64,000 bases of DNA, taken from NCBI RefSeq assembly GCF_015704865.1, contig NZ_JADQTO010000022.1:115794-179793 (forward strand). Direction: 5' to 3'. A program made the position numbers and the translations under genes. The notes below the pieces were generated by a model. It was given only the letters and a program-made list of their open reading frames with translations, was not told the DNA's origin and did no database searches. Origin of the DNA: Actinoplanes aureus. GTDB lineage: Bacteria > Actinomycetota > Actinomycetes > Mycobacteriales > Micromonosporaceae. Positions 49,421 to 59,076 of the stretch are shown here, piece after piece; within the stretch, counting starts at the first letter, position 1, and each line of letters opens with the position of its first letter.

Positions 49421-52400
49421 ATGTACCGGCCCGTGCCCGCGCAGGTCGACCTGCCCGCACTCGACCACGAGGTGCTGCGCTTCTGGCAGTCCGGCGACGT
49501 CTTCGCACGCAGCCTGGAGCAGAGCCGGGGACGCCCCGACTGGATCTTCTACGAGGGACCGCCGACGGCGAACGGCATGCCCGGCACCCATCACATCGAG
49601 GCCCGGGTCTTCAAGGACGTCTTTCCGCGCTACCGGACGATGAAGGGCTTCCACGTACCGCGCAAGGCCGGCTGGGACTGCCACGGCCTGCCGGTCGAGC
49701 TGGCCGTGGAGAAGGAGCTGGGCTTCGCCGGCAAGCAGGACATCGAGGCGTACGGGATCGCCGCGTTCAACGCCCGCTGCCGCGAGTCGGTGACCCGGCA
49801 CACCGACGCGTTCGCGCAGCTGACCGAGCGGATGGGTTACTGGGTCGACCTGGAGGACGCCTACCGGACCATGGATCCGGCCTACGTGGAATCGGTGTGG
49901 TGGTCACTCCAGCAGATCTTCGACAAGGGCCTGCTCGTCGAGGACTTCCGGGTGGCGCCGTGGTGCCCGCGTGACCAGACCGCACTGTCCGACCACGAAC
50001 TGGCCCAGGGCTACGAGGACGACACCGAACCGTCGGTGTACGTCCGGCTTCCGCTCGTCTCCGGCCCGCTGGCCGGGGAGGCGTCGCTGCTGGTGTGGAC
50101 GACCACCCCGTGGACGCTGGTCTCCAACACCGCGGTCGCCGTGCACCCGGACGTCACGTACGCCGTCGCCACCGACGGCACCGAGCAGCTCGTGGTCGCC
50201 GAGCCCCTGCTGCGAGCGGCCCTCGGTGACGACTGGGAGCCCACCGGGCGTACCTTCGCCGGCAAGGAGCTGGAGCGCTGGGCGTACCGGCCGCCGTTCG
50301 ACCTGGTCGAGATCCCGGACGCGCACATCGTCATCCTGGCCGGCTACGTCACCACCGACAGCGGCACCGGCCTGGTGCACCAGGCGCCCGCGTTCGGCGC
50401 CGACGACCTGGCGAGCTGCCGCGCCTACCGGCTGCCGATGGTCAATCCGGTACGCCCGGACGGCACCTTCTCCCCCGAGATCGCCCTGGTCGGCGGCCGG
50501 TTCTTCAAGGACGCCGACCAGGCGCTCGTCACCGACCTGCGCGAACGCGGCCGGCTCTTCCGCTCCGAGCCGTACCGGCACAGCTACCCGCACTGCTGGC
50601 GCTGCCACACCCCGCTGATCTACTACGCGCAGCCCTCCTGGTACGTACGCACCACCGCGATCCGCGACGACCTGCTCCGCGAGAACGAGCGCACCAACTG
50701 GCAGCCGGAGACCATCAAGCACGGCCGGTACGGCGACTGGCTGGTGAACAACGTCGACTGGGCGCTGTCCCGGTCCCGCTACTGGGGCACTCCCCTGCCC
50801 ATCTGGCGCTGCCCGGACGGGCACCTCACCTGCGTCGGCTCCCTCGCCGAACTCGGCCGGCTCGCCGGCCGGGACCTGTCCGCCCTCGACCCGCACCGCC
50901 CGTTCGTCGACGAGATCACCATCGCCTGCCGCTGCGGTGCGACCGCCACCCGCGTCCCGGAGGTCATCGACGCCTGGTACGACTCCGGCGCCATGCCGTT
51001 CGCCCAGTTCGGCTATCCGCACCGCGACCGGGAACTGTTCGAGCGCAGCTACCCGGCGCAGTTCATCTGCGAGGCGATCGACCAGACCCGCGGCTGGTTC
51101 TACACGCTGATGGCGGTCGGCACGCTTGTCTTCGGCCGCTCGGCGTACCAGAACGTGGTCTGCCTCGGGCACATCCTCGCCGAGGACGGCCGCAAGATGT
51201 CCAAGCACCTGGGCAACATCATCGAGCCGATCCCGCTGCTGGAGGAGCACGGCGCCGATGCGGTGCGCTGGTACATGGCCGCCGCCGGCTCGCCCTGGTC
51301 GGCCCGCCGCGTCGGACACGCCACCCTGCGGGAGGTGGTCCGCAAGACCCTGCTCACCTACTGGAACACCGTCGCCTTCCAGGCGCTCTACGGGCGGACG
51401 GCCGGATGGTCTCCGTCGGCGGCGGATCCCGCGCCCGCCGGCCGCCCCGCGCTGGACCGCTGGCTCCTCTCCGAGCTCAACCTGCTGGTCCGCCGGGTCG
51501 ACGCGGCGATGGCCGGGTTCGACACCCAGGAGGCCGGCCGGCTGCTCGCCGGGTTCGTCGACGACCTGTCCAACTGGTACGTCCGGCGCAGCCGCCGCCG
51601 GTTCTGGCGCGGTGACCCGGCCGCGCTGGCCACCCTGCACGACGCGTTGCGCACGGTGACGCTGCTGCTCGCGCCGATCGTCCCGTTCATCACCGAGCGG
51701 GTCTGGCAGGACCTGGTCGTCGCCGTCGATCCGGCCGCCGCGTCATCGGTGCACCTGGCCGCCTACCCCGGCGCCGACGACACCCTGATCGACCCGGGCC
51801 TCGGCGAGCAGATGGACCTGACCCGGCGCCTGGTCGAGCTGGGCCGCACCGCCCGTGCCGAGTCCGGCGTCAAGATCCGTCAGCCGCTGTCGCGGTCCCT
51901 CGCCTCGGGACCCGGCTTCGCCGCCCTGGACCCGGAGCTGGTCGCCGAGATCGCGGCCGAGCTCAACGTCGCCGCCGTGCTGCCGGTCACCGAGTCCGAG
52001 GAGTCGCTGGTGGACACCACCGCCAAGGCGAACTTCCGGACCCTCGGCAAACGCTTCGGCAAGCGGGTCCAGGCCGTGGCAGCGGCGATCGCCGCCGCGG
52101 ACGCCGCCGCCCTCAAGCGCGACCTGGCCGCCGGCACCGCCACCGTGACCGCCGGCGGCGAGCCGATCACCCTCGGCGCCGACGAGGTGATCATCACCGA
52201 GACCCCTCGGGAAGGCTGGGCGGTCGCCTCCGACGCCGGCGCCAGCCTCGCCCTCGATCTGCGTCTCACACCGGAGCTGCGCCGGGCCGGCCTGGCCCGG
52301 GAAGCGGTCCGGCTGATCCAAGAGGCCCGCAAGGCCGGCGGTCTCGACGTCGCCGACCGGATCGACCTGCGCTACCGCTCCGCCGACGATCAGGTCACGG

Positions 52401-52540
52401 CCGCCCTCGCCGAGCACGGTGACTTCGTGGCCGACGAGGTGCTCGCCGCCAGCTTCACCACCGGCGAGCCGGAATGGGCCGCGCGGGAACACGCCGACAC
52501 CGGCCTGAACCTCACCTTCTGGCTGCGTAAGGCGCAATAA
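49421..52540 (+). CDS. ileS: Isoleucyl-tRNA synthetase with swapped GXHH signature (IleRS2-like)
   Basis: 1,039 residues, the length of eukaryotic-type IleRS. Charges tRNA-Ile with isoleucine in the cytosol. The class I signature usually reads HxGH; here it is G55-T56-H57-H58 in ANGMPGTHHIEARVFKD, the swapped GXHH form reported in IleRS2 enzymes that are hyper-resistant to mupirocin. The second signature is normal (K592MSKH). Editing domain about 190-390; anticodon-binding domain from about 690. The start at MYRPVPAQVDLPAL is favoured by the -10 at 49409; an upstream GTG at 49346 would add a disordered tail. Probably a second, resistance-type paralogue. Confidence 0.92.
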   Translation: MYRPVPAQVDLPALDHEVLRFWQSGDVFARSLEQSRGRPDWIFYEGPPTANGMPGTHHIEARVFKDVFPRYRTMKGFHVPRKAGWDCHGLPVELAVEKELGFAGKQDIEAYGIAAFNARCRESVTRHTDAFAQLTERMGYWVDLEDAYRTMDPAYVESVWWSLQQIFDKGLLVEDFRVAPWCPRDQTALSDHELAQGYEDDTEPSVYVRLPLVSGPLAGEASLLVWTTTPWTLVSNTAVAVHPDVTYAVATDGTEQLVVAEPLLRAALGDDWEPTGRTFAGKELERWAYRPPFDLVEIPDAHIVILAGYVTTDSGTGLVHQAPAFGADDLASCRAYRLPMVNPVRPDGTFSPEIALVGGRFFKDADQALVTDLRERGRLFRSEPYRHSYPHCWRCHTPLIYYAQPSWYVRTTAIRDDLLRENERTNWQPETIKHGRYGDWLVNNVDWALSRSRYWGTPLPIWRCPDGHLTCVGSLAELGRLAGRDLSALDPHRPFVDEITIACRCGATATRVPEVIDAWYDSGAMPFAQFGYPHRDRELFERSYPAQFICEAIDQTRGWFYTLMAVGTLVFGRSAYQNVVCLGHILAEDGRKMSKHLGNIIEPIPLLEEHGADAVRWYMAAAGSPWSARRVGHATLREVVRKTLLTYWNTVAFQALYGRTAGWSPSAADPAPAGRPALDRWLLSELNLLVRRVDAAMAGFDTQEAGRLLAGFVDDLSNWYVRRSRRRFWRGDPAALATLHDALRTVTLLLAPIVPFITERVWQDLVVAVDPAAASSVHLAAYPGADDTLIDPGLGEQMDLTRRLVELGRTARAESGVKIRQPLSRSLASGPGFAALDPELVAEIAAELNVAAVLPVTESEESLVDTTAKANFRTLGKRFGKRVQAVAAAIAAADAAALKRDLAAGTATVTAGGEPITLGADEVIITETPREGWAVASDAGASLALDLRLTPELRRAGLAREAVRLIQEARKAGGLDVADRIDLRYRSADDQVTAALAEHGDFVADEVLAASFTTGEPEWAAREHADTGLNLTFWLRKAQ

Positions 52541-52615
52541 GCAGATACCAGATTGAATGGGTTCGGCCGGCGACCTGAGCAACATGGGCGCCGCTCGATG
52601 TCGCAGGATGTCCCG

Positions 52616-53083
52616 ATGCGTTACAAGATCATTACTGCGATCGTGCTGGCCGGAGCGTTGCTGACCGGATGCGGTTCCAGCTCGGACTCCCGGTCCTCCA
52701 GCAAGTCCAAGAGCTCCACCAAGAACGGCACCTCGACCAAGAAGGCGACGACCAAGCCGAAGGCTAAGCCGAAGAACGACGCGTACGAGGAGTTGCGGGC
52801 CGCCGTGCAGGCCTACAGCGACGCGTTCCTGTCCGGCGACGCGACGACGGCGTACGGGCTGCTGTCCGACCGGTGCCGCAAGCGGACGTCGCAGGAGGAA
52901 TTCACCGGAATCGTCGACGCGGCGAAGGAGTTGTACGGCAGCCCACTGCCCTTCAAGTCCTACTCGGCGACGATCTCCGGTGACCTCGGCCGGGTCACCT
53001 ACACCTACTCGATCAAGGCGATCAACCAGGAGAAGGAGCCGTGGGCGCGGGAGGCCGGCAACTGGCATCAGGACGACTGCTAG
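52616..53083 (+). CDS. Small secreted lipoprotein
   Basis: 155 residues from ATG 52616. Lipobox LLTGC (Cys 19), then a Ser/Lys/Thr-rich spacer (about 20-55) and a small NTF2-like domain (YEELRAAVQAYSDAFLSGDA, TAYGLLSDRCRKRTSQEEFT). The N-terminal cone-shaped fold is common in actinobacterial surface proteins of unknown role. Downstream of ileS by 75 bp but probably separate. Confidence 0.72.
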   Translation: MRYKIITAIVLAGALLTGCGSSSDSRSSSKSKSSTKNGTSTKKATTKPKAKPKNDAYEELRAAVQAYSDAFLSGDATTAYGLLSDRCRKRTSQEEFTGIVDAAKELYGSPLPFKSYSATISGDLGRVTYTYSIKAINQEKEPWAREAGNWHQDDC

Positions 53084-53208
53084 AGAGCCTCCGCGGTTCA
53101 GGGTCCTGTCCGGCCCAACGTGGGTGCTGTCTGGCGGCCGTTGAGACAGCATCGAGCGTGGGCCAAGCAAGATCACCCTGACTACGGAAGCGGCCTTACC
53201 CCCCGCGC

Positions 53209-53330
53209 CGTTTCCCGGCGGTCGCGCTGGGGCCGCGACCAGGTGGCGCGCTCGCGTGGGGAGAGCGGGGACGGTCCGTATTCCGGCGGGACGGGCGGTC
53301 ACGCGTACCTCAAAGGCAGCGTGACCGGCG
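53209..53330 (+). repeat. Dispersed intergenic repeat, copy D
   Basis: The clearest copy: GTTTCCCGGCGGTCGCGCTG, then GTGGGGAGAGCGGGGACGG, TTCCGGCGGGACGGGCGGTC, ACGCGTACCTCAAAG, GCAGCGTGACCGG. Its first block forms a perfect hairpin GGTCGCG-ctggggc-CGCGACC. It lies 126 bp after the lipoprotein gene, reading in the same direction. The rest of the 306-bp gap 53084-53389 shows no other feature. Confidence 0.8.
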
Positions 53331-53389
53331 AACGGACCTGGACCGATTTGTTCAAGACGGCTCCGGCCGGGATCACCTACCGTCGGGCC

Positions 53390-53797
53390 ATGGACACTGA
53401 GATCCCGCACTCGCGGCACATCAGCACACACATCGCACGGCCCGCGCAGGTGGTCTACGACTTCGCGGCGGAACCCACCAACCTGCCGCGGTGGGCTCCC
53501 GGCCTGTGCGACTCGATCGCGCAGCGTGACGGGCGATGGGTCGCGGAGTCGCCGATGGGCCGGATCGAGCTGACCTTCGCGGAGCGGAACGCGTTCGGCG
53601 TGCTCGACCATGACGTCACGCTGCCGACCGGCGAGACCTTCCACAACCCGATGCGGGTGACGCCCGACGGCGACGGAAGCGAGCTCGTGTTCAGCCTGCG
53701 CCGGCGGCCCGGGGTGAGCGACGAGGACTTCGAACGCGACGCCGCCGCCGTGCTGGCCGACCTGCTCGCCCTCAAGCGGATCGTCGAGTCGGCGTAG
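53390..53797 (+). CDS. SRPBCC-superfamily protein
   Basis: 135 residues from ATG 53390. Helix-grip fold: STHIARPAQVVYDFAAEPTN, LPRWAPGLC, then strands and the C-terminal helix VLADLLALKRIVES. Polyketide-cyclase/START-like small ligand binding; no specific substrate. Tail-to-tail with the DUF1801 gene. Confidence 0.78.
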   Translation: MDTEIPHSRHISTHIARPAQVVYDFAAEPTNLPRWAPGLCDSIAQRDGRWVAESPMGRIELTFAERNAFGVLDHDVTLPTGETFHNPMRVTPDGDGSELVFSLRRRPGVSDEDFERDAAAVLADLLALKRIVESA

Positions 53798-53803
53798 GCC
53801 TGC

Positions 53804-54238
53804 TCAGCTCACGGCCCGCCGCACCAGGTCGCCGATCCGCTGCTCGTCGGCGGCGGTCAGCGCGGTCAGGGCGAACGAGGTCGGCCACATCGTGCCGTCG
53901 TCGAGGGCCGCCTCGTCGTTGAAGCCGAGCGTGGCGTACCGCGACTTGAACTTCGCCGCCGGCTGGAAGAAGCAGATGATCTTTCCGTTGCGGGCGTACG
54001 ACGGCATGCCGTACCAGAGCTTCGGCGTGAGTTCCGGGGCGCCTGCCCGGACGATGGCGTGCACCCGTTCGGCCATCGCCCGGTCCGCCGGCTCCATTTC
54101 GGCGATCTTCGCGAGCACCTCCGCCTCGACGTCCGCCTTGCCGCGCGACCCGCGCCGCGCCGCCTTCGCCTCGTTCGCCCGCTCCTTCATCGCGGCGCGC
54201 TCTTCGTCGGTGAACCGCTGCTCGGTCGTCTCGCTCAT
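53804..54238 (-). CDS. DUF1801 (YdhG-like) family protein
   Basis: 144 residues; ATG 54238. Basic helical N-terminus (residues 1-50, AAMKERANEAKAARRGSRGK), then the DUF1801 core (ELTPKLWYGMPSYARNGKII, CFFQPAAKFKSRYATLGFND). Soluble and cytosolic; some relatives are called iron chaperones, but function is unproven. Confidence 0.78.
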   Translation of the reverse strand: MSETTEQRFTDEERAAMKERANEAKAARRGSRGKADVEAEVLAKIAEMEPADRAMAERVHAIVRAGAPELTPKLWYGMPSYARNGKIICFFQPAAKFKSRYATLGFNDEAALDDGTMWPTSFALTALTAADEQRIGDLVRRAVS

Positions 54239-54360
54239 GGTGGGTCTCCTTCGCCTTCGCCGGAAGCCGTAGCTCGTTGTCGTGCTCACAGCTTCGCCGC
54301 CACACCGGTACGGGCACATCCGTGGCGACCACGGACCCGACCACGGAACGCGGGCACGGA

Positions 54361-57300
54361 TCAGGACGGCGGCGGGGCCTCGGTGGCGGTACCCACCCAT
54401 TCGATGATCTCGCCGGAGTCGTCGAGCAGCGGTACGGCCTGCGACACCGTCCAGCCCAGCGAGCCGTTCGGACGACGTACCCGATGGTGCAGTCGGAACG
54501 GGGTCCGGTCCCGCACCGCGGTGGCGATCGCCTCCGTGACCCGCGGCTGGTCGTCGGGGTGGATGTAGGTGTCCAGCCAGTCGGCCGACGGTTCGCTGGT
54601 GTCGGCGATGAAGCCCCGGCCGTCGAGGGCGCGCATCTCGCTCCAGTCCGGGTTCATCCGGTACACGACGCCGAAGCTGGCGTTGACCAGGGCCCGGTAC
54701 CGCCGATCGGCCTCGTCGCGGACCCGGGCGAGCTCCAGCTGGGCACCGACCCGGGCGATGAGCTCCCGGGCGGCGAACGGTTTGACCAGATAGTCGTTGG
54801 CGCCGGCGGTCAGGCCTTCGATGGCGGCCTGCTCACCGGCCCGGGCACTCAGCATGATCATCGGCAGGTGGCGCAGGGTGCTCTCCGCGCGCAGCTGGCG
54901 CAGCAGCCGCAGGCCGTCGATGTTGGGCATCATGACGTCGGTCAGGATGAGGTCGGGGGTGCGGTGCCGGGCGGCGTGCATGGCCTGCTCGCCGGTGCCG
55001 ACCGCCTCGACCAGCCAGGCCTCGGACAGCAGCCGGGTGAGGTAGTCACGCATGTCCTGGTTGTCGTCGATCACCAGGATCCGCGCCTGCCCCGGCCGGC
55101 CGGCCACGGTGGGTGGCGTGCTGTCGCCGGCCGTCGTGGGCGTGTCCCAGAAGCTCGCCACCTCGGCCAGGGCACCGGCCACCGGAAGCCGCCGCTCGGC
55201 GCCCTGTGCCGCCGGGACCGTACGTCTCGACTGCCTCTTGGGCAGCCAGATGGTGAAGCGGCTGCCCTTGCCGACCCGGCTCTGCACCCGGACCCGGCCG
55301 CGGTGCTGGCGGGTGAGCTGCTCGACGAGCGCCAGCCCGATGCCGGTGCCCTCGTGGGTGCGGGCCTTGCTGTCGCGAACCCGGTGGAAGCGTTTGAAGA
55401 TGTGCGGCAGTTGCTCCTCCGGAATGCCCACGCCGGTGTCGGTGACGACGAGCTGCGCGTGCTCGGGCAGCTCCTTGAGCTCCACGGTGATCTCTCCGTC
55501 GAAAGTGAACTTCAGGGCGTTGGAGAGCAGGTTCGCGACGATCTTCTCCCACATGGCCGGGTCGACGATCATCGGTGCGCGCATCGGCGGGCAGTCCACC
55601 CGCAGCCGGATCCCGGCGCGCTTGGCGGCACCCTGGAAGGCGCTGACGACGCCGACGGTCAGCGCCGCCAGGTCGACCTGCTCCAGCCGGGTACGCAGCC
55701 GGCCCGCCTCGATCTGCGAGAAGTCGAGCAGCGTCTCGACCATCACCAGCAGCCGGCGCGCGTTGCGGGACGCCACCTCGACCTCGGTCCGCAACCGGGT
55801 GGCCAGACCCGAGTCCTCGGCCGCCAGCGCCTCCAGCGGCGCCATCAGCAGCGTCAGCGGAGTCCGCAACTCGTGGCTGATGTTCGACAGGAACTCGGTC
55901 TTCACCCGGTCGAGCTCGGCCAGCCGGTCGATGCGCTCGCGCTGGCGTTGCCGGCCGCCCGCGTCCACCAGGGACGCGGCCACCTGCACCGCGACCAGGC
56001 CGAGGAACTCCCGGTAGGCCGCGGTCAGCGGCAGGCGGGGATTGATGCCGAGCACCACGACACCACCGATCGTGGTCTCGGTGTCCCGGTGCTCGCGCAG
56101 CGCGAAGATCATCGCGGTCCCGGGCGAGTGCTCGTCCCGGCCCACCGTGACGCCGGGGAACGCGGTGGCGAGCCCGCCGGACGTCACGGGGTGATCGGTA
56201 CGGACGACCCGGCCGATGGGCCAGACGGCGTCCTCGTCCAGCAGTGAGATCGTGTGCGGCGACATCGGGCCGCCCGCCACGACCCCGGTCACGCCGGCCA
56301 GCTCGGCCGTCGCCCGCAGCTCGTCCACCAGGTAGGCGAGCGCGAACGGGACGTCCTGTTCACCGCCCGCCAGCGCGGCGAGCGACCGCTCCAGCGACAC
56401 CCGCCGCGTCGGCGCACCGGCCGGGCCGGTCGCGAGCCGGTTCAACAGTTGCAGCCGGCGACGGCTCAACACCTCGCCGGTCTTCTCGATCACGGTGGTC
56501 AGCGCCCCGTCGACGACCCCGTTCCGGTCGCGGATCGGGCTGAGCGTCAGGTCGAACCAGGCGTCCTCCGGAACGCCCTCCCGGCTGATCGGGTACAGCG
56601 CGTCCACCAGCGACACCGCCTCACCGCCCAGCACCCGCGCGTAGACGGGATCGTTCAGGTGCCACACCTCGGGCCAGGACTCCCGGTTCGGCTGTCCCAG
56701 GCCACCGGTATGTTCGGCGCCCAGCACCAGCCGGTACGCGTCGTTGTAGAGCTGGAGTAGGTGCGGGCCCCACAGCACGCACATCGGCACCGGGCAGGCC
56801 AGGGCGATCTGGGCCGCCGACGTCAGGGCCTCCGGCCAGGTGTCGACCGGCCCCAGCCGGGTCCGCCGCCAATCGAGGTCACGCATCAGCGCGGCGACCT
56901 CGCCGGGTCCGGTGAACAGCACCTCGGCCGTCGCCCGATCCGCCCGGCCCCGCGGCAGCTCGCCACCCCGCACGACGTCCACCAGCACCGGCCCGATGTC
57001 GCGTACGTCCAGCACCAGATCCACCGCGCCGCTCTCCACCGCCGCCAGCGGCATGCTGGAGTGCTCCGCCGACTCCTCACTCTGCGCGATCACCGTGGCG
57101 CCGGCGTCCTTCAACGCCCGCGCGCCCAGCGCCGAGTCCCGGCCCATGCCGGACAGCACGGCGGCCGCCACCCGCGCCCCGAAGGAGTCGGCCAGCGACG
57201 TCAGCAACGCGTCCAGCGGGCCGCTCAGGGCCGAGTTCGCCGACGGGCGCAGCGACACCGTGCCGTCCGGCAGCACCTCCAGCGCGCTCAGCGGCGGAGC

Positions 57301-57582
57301 GATCACCACCTTGCCGCGCTGGAGCACCATCCCGTCGGTCGCCCAGCTCACCGGCAGCCGGACCCGCCGCTTCATCACCTCCACCAGCGCGCTGCCCCGC
57401 CCGGCCAGGTGCTGTGCCACCACGACGGCCGCCGGGAAGTCCGGTGGGAACGTTTTCAACACCGACGTCAGCGGGCCCAGACCACCGGCCGAGGCCACCA
57501 GCACGACCACGGCGGTACCCGAGCCCGGCCGCAGCGAGGAGCCGGTTCCACCGGCACCGAGCCCATCGGACACATCGCCCAT
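54361..57582 (-). CDS. CheB-type methylesterase / PAS / GAF / histidine kinase / receiver / PAS hybrid
   Basis: 1,073 residues. CheB-like domain (about 22-190) with triad S31 (VASAGG), H58 (AQHLAG) and D149 (GMGRD) intact; PAS (about 225-355); GAF (about 375-530); HisKA with NISHELRTPLT and HATPase (to about 800, GTGIGLALVEQL); receiver with LTDVMMPN; C-terminal PAS. Soluble. No CheR, MCP or CheA is nearby, so the esterase may act on something other than chemoreceptors, or regulate the kinase in cis. The N-terminal CheB domain lacks its own receiver. Confidence 0.85.
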   Translation of the reverse strand: MGDVSDGLGAGGTGSSLRPGSGTAVVVLVASAGGLGPLTSVLKTFPPDFPAAVVVAQHLAGRGSALVEVMKRRVRLPVSWATDGMVLQRGKVVIAPPLSALEVLPDGTVSLRPSANSALSGPLDALLTSLADSFGARVAAAVLSGMGRDSALGARALKDAGATVIAQSEESAEHSSMPLAAVESGAVDLVLDVRDIGPVLVDVVRGGELPRGRADRATAEVLFTGPGEVAALMRDLDWRRTRLGPVDTWPEALTSAAQIALACPVPMCVLWGPHLLQLYNDAYRLVLGAEHTGGLGQPNRESWPEVWHLNDPVYARVLGGEAVSLVDALYPISREGVPEDAWFDLTLSPIRDRNGVVDGALTTVIEKTGEVLSRRRLQLLNRLATGPAGAPTRRVSLERSLAALAGGEQDVPFALAYLVDELRATAELAGVTGVVAGGPMSPHTISLLDEDAVWPIGRVVRTDHPVTSGGLATAFPGVTVGRDEHSPGTAMIFALREHRDTETTIGGVVVLGINPRLPLTAAYREFLGLVAVQVAASLVDAGGRQRQRERIDRLAELDRVKTEFLSNISHELRTPLTLLMAPLEALAAEDSGLATRLRTEVEVASRNARRLLVMVETLLDFSQIEAGRLRTRLEQVDLAALTVGVVSAFQGAAKRAGIRLRVDCPPMRAPMIVDPAMWEKIVANLLSNALKFTFDGEITVELKELPEHAQLVVTDTGVGIPEEQLPHIFKRFHRVRDSKARTHEGTGIGLALVEQLTRQHRGRVRVQSRVGKGSRFTIWLPKRQSRRTVPAAQGAERRLPVAGALAEVASFWDTPTTAGDSTPPTVAGRPGQARILVIDDNQDMRDYLTRLLSEAWLVEAVGTGEQAMHAARHRTPDLILTDVMMPNIDGLRLLRQLRAESTLRHLPMIMLSARAGEQAAIEGLTAGANDYLVKPFAARELIARVGAQLELARVRDEADRRYRALVNASFGVVYRMNPDWSEMRALDGRGFIADTSEPSADWLDTYIHPDDQPRVTEAIATAVRDRTPFRLHHRVRRPNGSLGWTVSQAVPLLDDSGEIIEWVGTATEAPPPS

Positions 57583-57630
57583 CCGTTAAGTCTGCCCGCA
57601 AACCAAGCCGGCGAAGCGACCAATTGTGAG

Positions 57631-59025
57631 TCAGTTACCGGCCGCCAGGCGTGGCCACAGAGCGGCAAGCGTGGCCGCGCCGGCCAGCAGCACGTCGATG
57701 GAGGCCCGCTCGTCGCTGTCGTGCCAGCGGTCCTCCGGCAAACCGGTACCGAAGAACAGCACCGGCGCACCGACCATGCGGGCCAGCAGTTCCGCCGGAC
57801 CTCCGCCGGCGTTGCCCATCCGCCCCGCGGGCACCTGCCAGGCCTTCTCCATCGCCTCGGCCAGAGCCGCGACGGCGGGATGGTCCGGTGGCGTGGCGTA
57901 CGGCTTCTGCCCGGTCTCCGCCGAGACGATCAACTCGTGGCCGACCCGGTCGCTGATGATGCCGGCGATCCACACGCGCAGCTGCCGCGCCACCACGGCC
58001 GGGTCCTGATCGGGCACGATGCGGATGCTCAGCGTCGCCTCGGCCACCGCCGGGACGGCTCCCATCGACGGACCGACCGGATTGCCGGCGAGCACGCTGA
58101 TCACCTCGACCGCCGGGCGCAGCCACAGCCGTTCCAGCACGGTGTATCCGGCCTCCCCGCCGATGCTGCGGGTGTCCGAGCGCTCGAGCCAGTCCTGGTC
58201 GGTGAAGGGCAGCGCGGCGAGTTCCGCCCGGCGTCGCTCGCCGGGTTCGACCACGTCGTCGTAGAAGCCGGGCAGGGTGATCCGGCCCTTGTCGTCGTGC
58301 AGGGACGCCAGCAGCCGGGACAGTTCGAGCACCGGGTTGGGCGCCGGCCCGGACACCACGCCGCTGTGCATGTCACGCAGTGGCCCGTACACCCGCAACT
58401 GGGCGAGGACCATGCCCCGCATGCTGGTGCAGACCGCCGGGTGCTCGGCGTGCCACAACAGCGTGTCGGAGAAGACGATCAGATCGGCACCGAGCCGCTC
58501 CCGGTTGTCCTCCAGGAGCGTGGCGAGTCGCGCCGACCCGGTCTCCTCCTCGCCCTCGACCAGCAGTCTGATGTTGACCACGGGTGCCCCGGCTCCGGTG
58601 GCGGCCAGGTGCGCGCGGAGGGCCCATACATGCGCGAGGACCTGGCCCTTCGCGTCGGAGCTGCCTCGGCCGTAGACGTACCCGTCCCGGACGACCGCCT
58701 GGAACGGGGTGGTCTCCTCCCACTGCTCGTCCTTGACCGCCCGCACGTCGTGATGGCTGTAGATCAGCACGGTGGGCGCGCCCGGCGCCGCGCACCACTC
58801 GGCGTACACCGCCGGAGCGCCGTCCGCCTTCCATACCTCCACGGTGGGGAACCCGGTCGCGCGCAGGAGCCCGGCCAGCCAGTGCGCCGACCGGAGCAGA
58901 TCCATCTCGTGCTCCGGTAACCCGGCGACCGACGGCACGCCCACCCACTCGGCGAGATGACTGACCAGCTCATCGCGATGCTCGGCCAGGTAGGCCCGCA
59001 CGGCGGTCTCCGTTCCACGAGCCAT
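57631..59025 (-). CDS. M20-family metallopeptidase (dipeptidase)
   Basis: 464 residues; ATG 59025 after GAGGGG. Zinc-ligand motifs are present: SHHDVR, GRGSSDAKGQ, EGEEETGS with the catalytic Glu pair, SDTLLWH, and a late GTGLPEDRWHDSDE. Large insert dimerisation domain. Cytosolic; hydrolyses dipeptides or N-acyl amino acids. Between the CheB-hybrid gene and the GT4 gene on the same strand. Confidence 0.9.
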   Translation of the reverse strand: MARGTETAVRAYLAEHRDELVSHLAEWVGVPSVAGLPEHEMDLLRSAHWLAGLLRATGFPTVEVWKADGAPAVYAEWCAAPGAPTVLIYSHHDVRAVKDEQWEETTPFQAVVRDGYVYGRGSSDAKGQVLAHVWALRAHLAATGAGAPVVNIRLLVEGEEETGSARLATLLEDNRERLGADLIVFSDTLLWHAEHPAVCTSMRGMVLAQLRVYGPLRDMHSGVVSGPAPNPVLELSRLLASLHDDKGRITLPGFYDDVVEPGERRRAELAALPFTDQDWLERSDTRSIGGEAGYTVLERLWLRPAVEVISVLAGNPVGPSMGAVPAVAEATLSIRIVPDQDPAVVARQLRVWIAGIISDRVGHELIVSAETGQKPYATPPDHPAVAALAEAMEKAWQVPAGRMGNAGGGPAELLARMVGAPVLFFGTGLPEDRWHDSDERASIDVLLAGAATLAALWPRLAAGN

Positions 59026-59076
59026 CAAGCACCCCTCGTCTTGGTCGTCGCGGCCGACTACCCAAGATCCCGGGAG

